A stretch of DNA of 23,929 nt from Burkholderiales bacterium (GTDB taxonomy: Bacteria > Pseudomonadota > Gammaproteobacteria > Burkholderiales > Burkholderiaceae_C): positions 1 to 23,929 of the forward strand of contig SXXD01000172.1 in assembly GCA_005789685.1 (NCBI GenBank), in the 5' to 3' direction. Made by a program: the position numbers and the translations under genes. Position 1 is the stretch's first letter, and every line of letters begins with the position of its first letter. The notes beneath the pieces are model-generated. The model was given only the letters and a program-made list of their open reading frames with translations. It was not told the DNA's origin and did no database searches. Positions 22,741 through 23,929 of this stretch are shown here, in pieces.

Positions 22741-23929
22741 AGCCACTTGACTCTCGTTTACCTTGCCTTGGATGTAGGCCAGCGCAGCCTCTACCTGGTC
22801 AATCAAGATCAGGCATAAGTCGCCTTCAGAAAGTCGCGCCAGTGCCGTATCAATGGCATTGAACTCACCTTGAATGTCTTGAACATAATGGGTTCGGACT
22901 GCGCCATTAAGGCCATCGCGAAGCAATTGAATCACTTCGCCATCGGTGCGGCCGCGTTGGCATGCATCTTGGTACAAAATAACTTCGTCAAAGGCGGTGC
23001 CCAAAATTTGAGTCTGGTCGCGTATGTCTTGATCACGGCGATCACCTGCACCACTGATGACCACCACTCGCTTTTGCGCGGGCATGTTGTCAACCGCGTG
23101 AACCAAGGCTTGAATGGCATCGGGGTTGTGACCGTAGTCGGCAATCAAAGTAGCGCCCTTGTAATCAAACACATTGAATCGACCCGGCACGCCTTGAATG
23201 TCACTGATGAATGTGGACAAACCTTGGGCAATGGTTTCCCAAGGCACATTGAGGGCCCAAGCGGCGCCCACTGCCGCCATGACATTTTCAGTTTGGAAAC
23301 CAATTTGTCCTTGGCGAGTGAGTGGCACATCACTCAATGGGATGCGAAAGTACTTCTTGCCTTGTTGCGCCACAATGCTGCCATTTTCTGTGTAAACCAC
23401 TCGCTTGCCTTGAGCGCGGTGTGTGGCTAAGACAGGGTGGTGTGCGTCGAGTGCAAAGAACGTGACATCACCGGGACACATTCTGGCCATCATGGCTACC
23501 TGTGGATCGGTAGCGTTCAAAACGGCCATGCCGTCGCTTGCGACATTCAGCACAACAACACGTTTTAAGACCGACAAATCTTCGACCGTGGTGATGTAGT
23601 TCAGGCCTAAGTGATCACCAGAGCCGATGTTGGTGACGATGGCCACTTGGCAACGATCAAAGGCCAATCCTTCGCGCAGTAGGCCACCCCGGGCTGTTTC
23701 AAACACCGCAGCATCGACATCGGGGTGCATCAGTACATTGCGCGCACTGCGCGGGCCGCTGCAATCGCCATCGTCAATTTGACGGCCATTGACATACACA
23801 CCGTCGGTGTTGGTCATGCCCACGCGCAGTTGGTTGGCTTTAAGGAGATGCGCCGTCAATCGGACGGTGGTTGTTTTGCCATTGGTGCCGGTGACTGCAA
23901 TGACAGGAATGCGGCCGTTGTCGCCGTTG
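22729..23929 (-). CDS. cphA: Cyanophycin synthetase, C-terminal Mur-ligase part (partial at window edge)
   Basis: C-terminal 399 residues of a cyanophycin synthetase, which polymerises aspartate and arginine into a carbon and nitrogen storage polymer using ATP. The frame is open through the window end, so the N-terminal ATP-grasp half lies outside; the full protein is normally about 870-900 residues. Visible motifs: P-loop GTNGKTTT (residues 14-21 of the fragment), TNTDGVYVNG, DDGDCSGPRSARNVL, FETARGGLLREGL, GVPGRFNVF, ADYGHNPDA (Mur-ligase histidine) and SGAGDRRDQDIRDQ with RGRTDGE. All are CphA-type. A TTG around 23859 is inside the gene and is not a start. Burkholderiales often carry two adjacent cphA genes, and whether this is CphA1 or CphA2 cannot be settled from the fragment. 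It converges on and overlaps the acyltransferase gene. Confidence 0.94.
   Translation of the reverse strand, partial: NGDNGRIPVIAVTGTNGKTTTVRLTAHLLKANQLRVGMTNTDGVYVNGRQIDDGDCSGPRSARNVLMHPDVDAAVFETARGGLLREGLAFDRCQVAIVTNIGSGDHLGLNYITTVEDLSVLKRVVVLNVASDGMAVLNATDPQVAMMARMCPGDVTFFALDAHHPVLATHRAQGKRVVYTENGSIVAQQGKKYFRIPLSDVPLTRQGQIGFQTENVMAAVGAAWALNVPWETIAQGLSTFISDIQGVPGRFNVFDYKGATLIADYGHNPDAIQALVHAVDNMPAQKRVVVISGAGDRRDQDIRDQTQILGTAFDEVILYQDACQRGRTDGEVIQLLRDGLNGAVRTHYVQDIQGEFNAIDTALARLSEGDLCLILIDQVEAALAYIQGKVNESQVALAK

Noticed and set aside
23857..23859. TTG as a possible start of the cyanophycin synthetase gene
   Set aside because: The same frame continues upstream to the window end and includes the P-loop GTNGKTTT, so this codon is an internal leucine.
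1..23929. Searched by eye for CRISPR arrays, insertion sequences, prophage genes, tRNAs, toxin-antitoxin pairs and defence systems
   Set aside because: No spaced repeats, transposase motifs, integrase, cloverleaf genes or defence domains were recognised. Adjoining genes are all metabolic, transport or envelope functions.

Overview
The window looks like a chromosomal segment of a betaproteobacterium, most likely Burkholderiales and probably Comamonadaceae (freshwater Limnohabitans/Rhodoferax-like lineages fit). This is inferred from a Bug-family (TctC) receptor, two TRAP transporters, the Trp-rich TIGR02450 protein next to a soluble MltB, an etfBA/acyl-CoA dehydrogenase/nitronate monooxygenase cluster and a cyanophycin synthetase. 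Base composition is near 50% G+C by eye, and coding density is high. I found no phage genes, insertion sequences, CRISPR arrays, tRNA or rRNA genes. The content is ordinary housekeeping, uptake and catabolic genes.

Layout. (1) 27-3184: a RidA-family protein and comEC (DNA uptake channel) diverge from each other. (2) 3220-6080, minus strand: a complete TRAP transporter dctP-dctQ-dctM. Divergent from it at 6233-9227 are a beta-hydroxyacid dehydrogenase, a Gfo/Idh/MocA oxidoreductase and an orphan Bug-type receptor. Together these look like an uptake and oxidation module for an unidentified hydroxylated organic acid. (3) 9228-10544, minus: mltB plus a small Trp-rich protein. (4) 10631-12877, plus: a histone-deacetylase-fold amidohydrolase, then an MscS-type channel. 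(5) 12929-16757, minus: a second TRAP transporter dctP-dctQ-dctM followed 2 bp later by an HSL-type alpha/beta hydrolase. (6) 17044-22740, plus: etfB-etfA, an about 600-residue acyl-CoA dehydrogenase, a nitronate monooxygenase-type flavoprotein and an acyltransferase-3 membrane protein. (7) 22729-23929, minus: the C-terminal Mur-ligase half of cyanophycin synthetase, cut by the window edge.

How they work together. The two TRAP systems import organic acids. The first sits beside two NAD(P) dehydrogenases and the second beside an esterase. ETF accepts electrons from acyl-CoA dehydrogenases such as the one just downstream and passes them to the respiratory chain.

The most interesting signals are regulatory. 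Both TRAP operons have an unrelated, perfect terminator-type hairpin between the receptor gene and the membrane genes. In the second operon it abuts the dctQ start codon and leaves no room for a Shine-Dalgarno. A perfect 11-bp-arm palindrome built of ACGT half-sites lies upstream of etfB. The acyltransferase TTG start lies in the loop of a perfect 9-bp hairpin. I see no convincing entirely new system.
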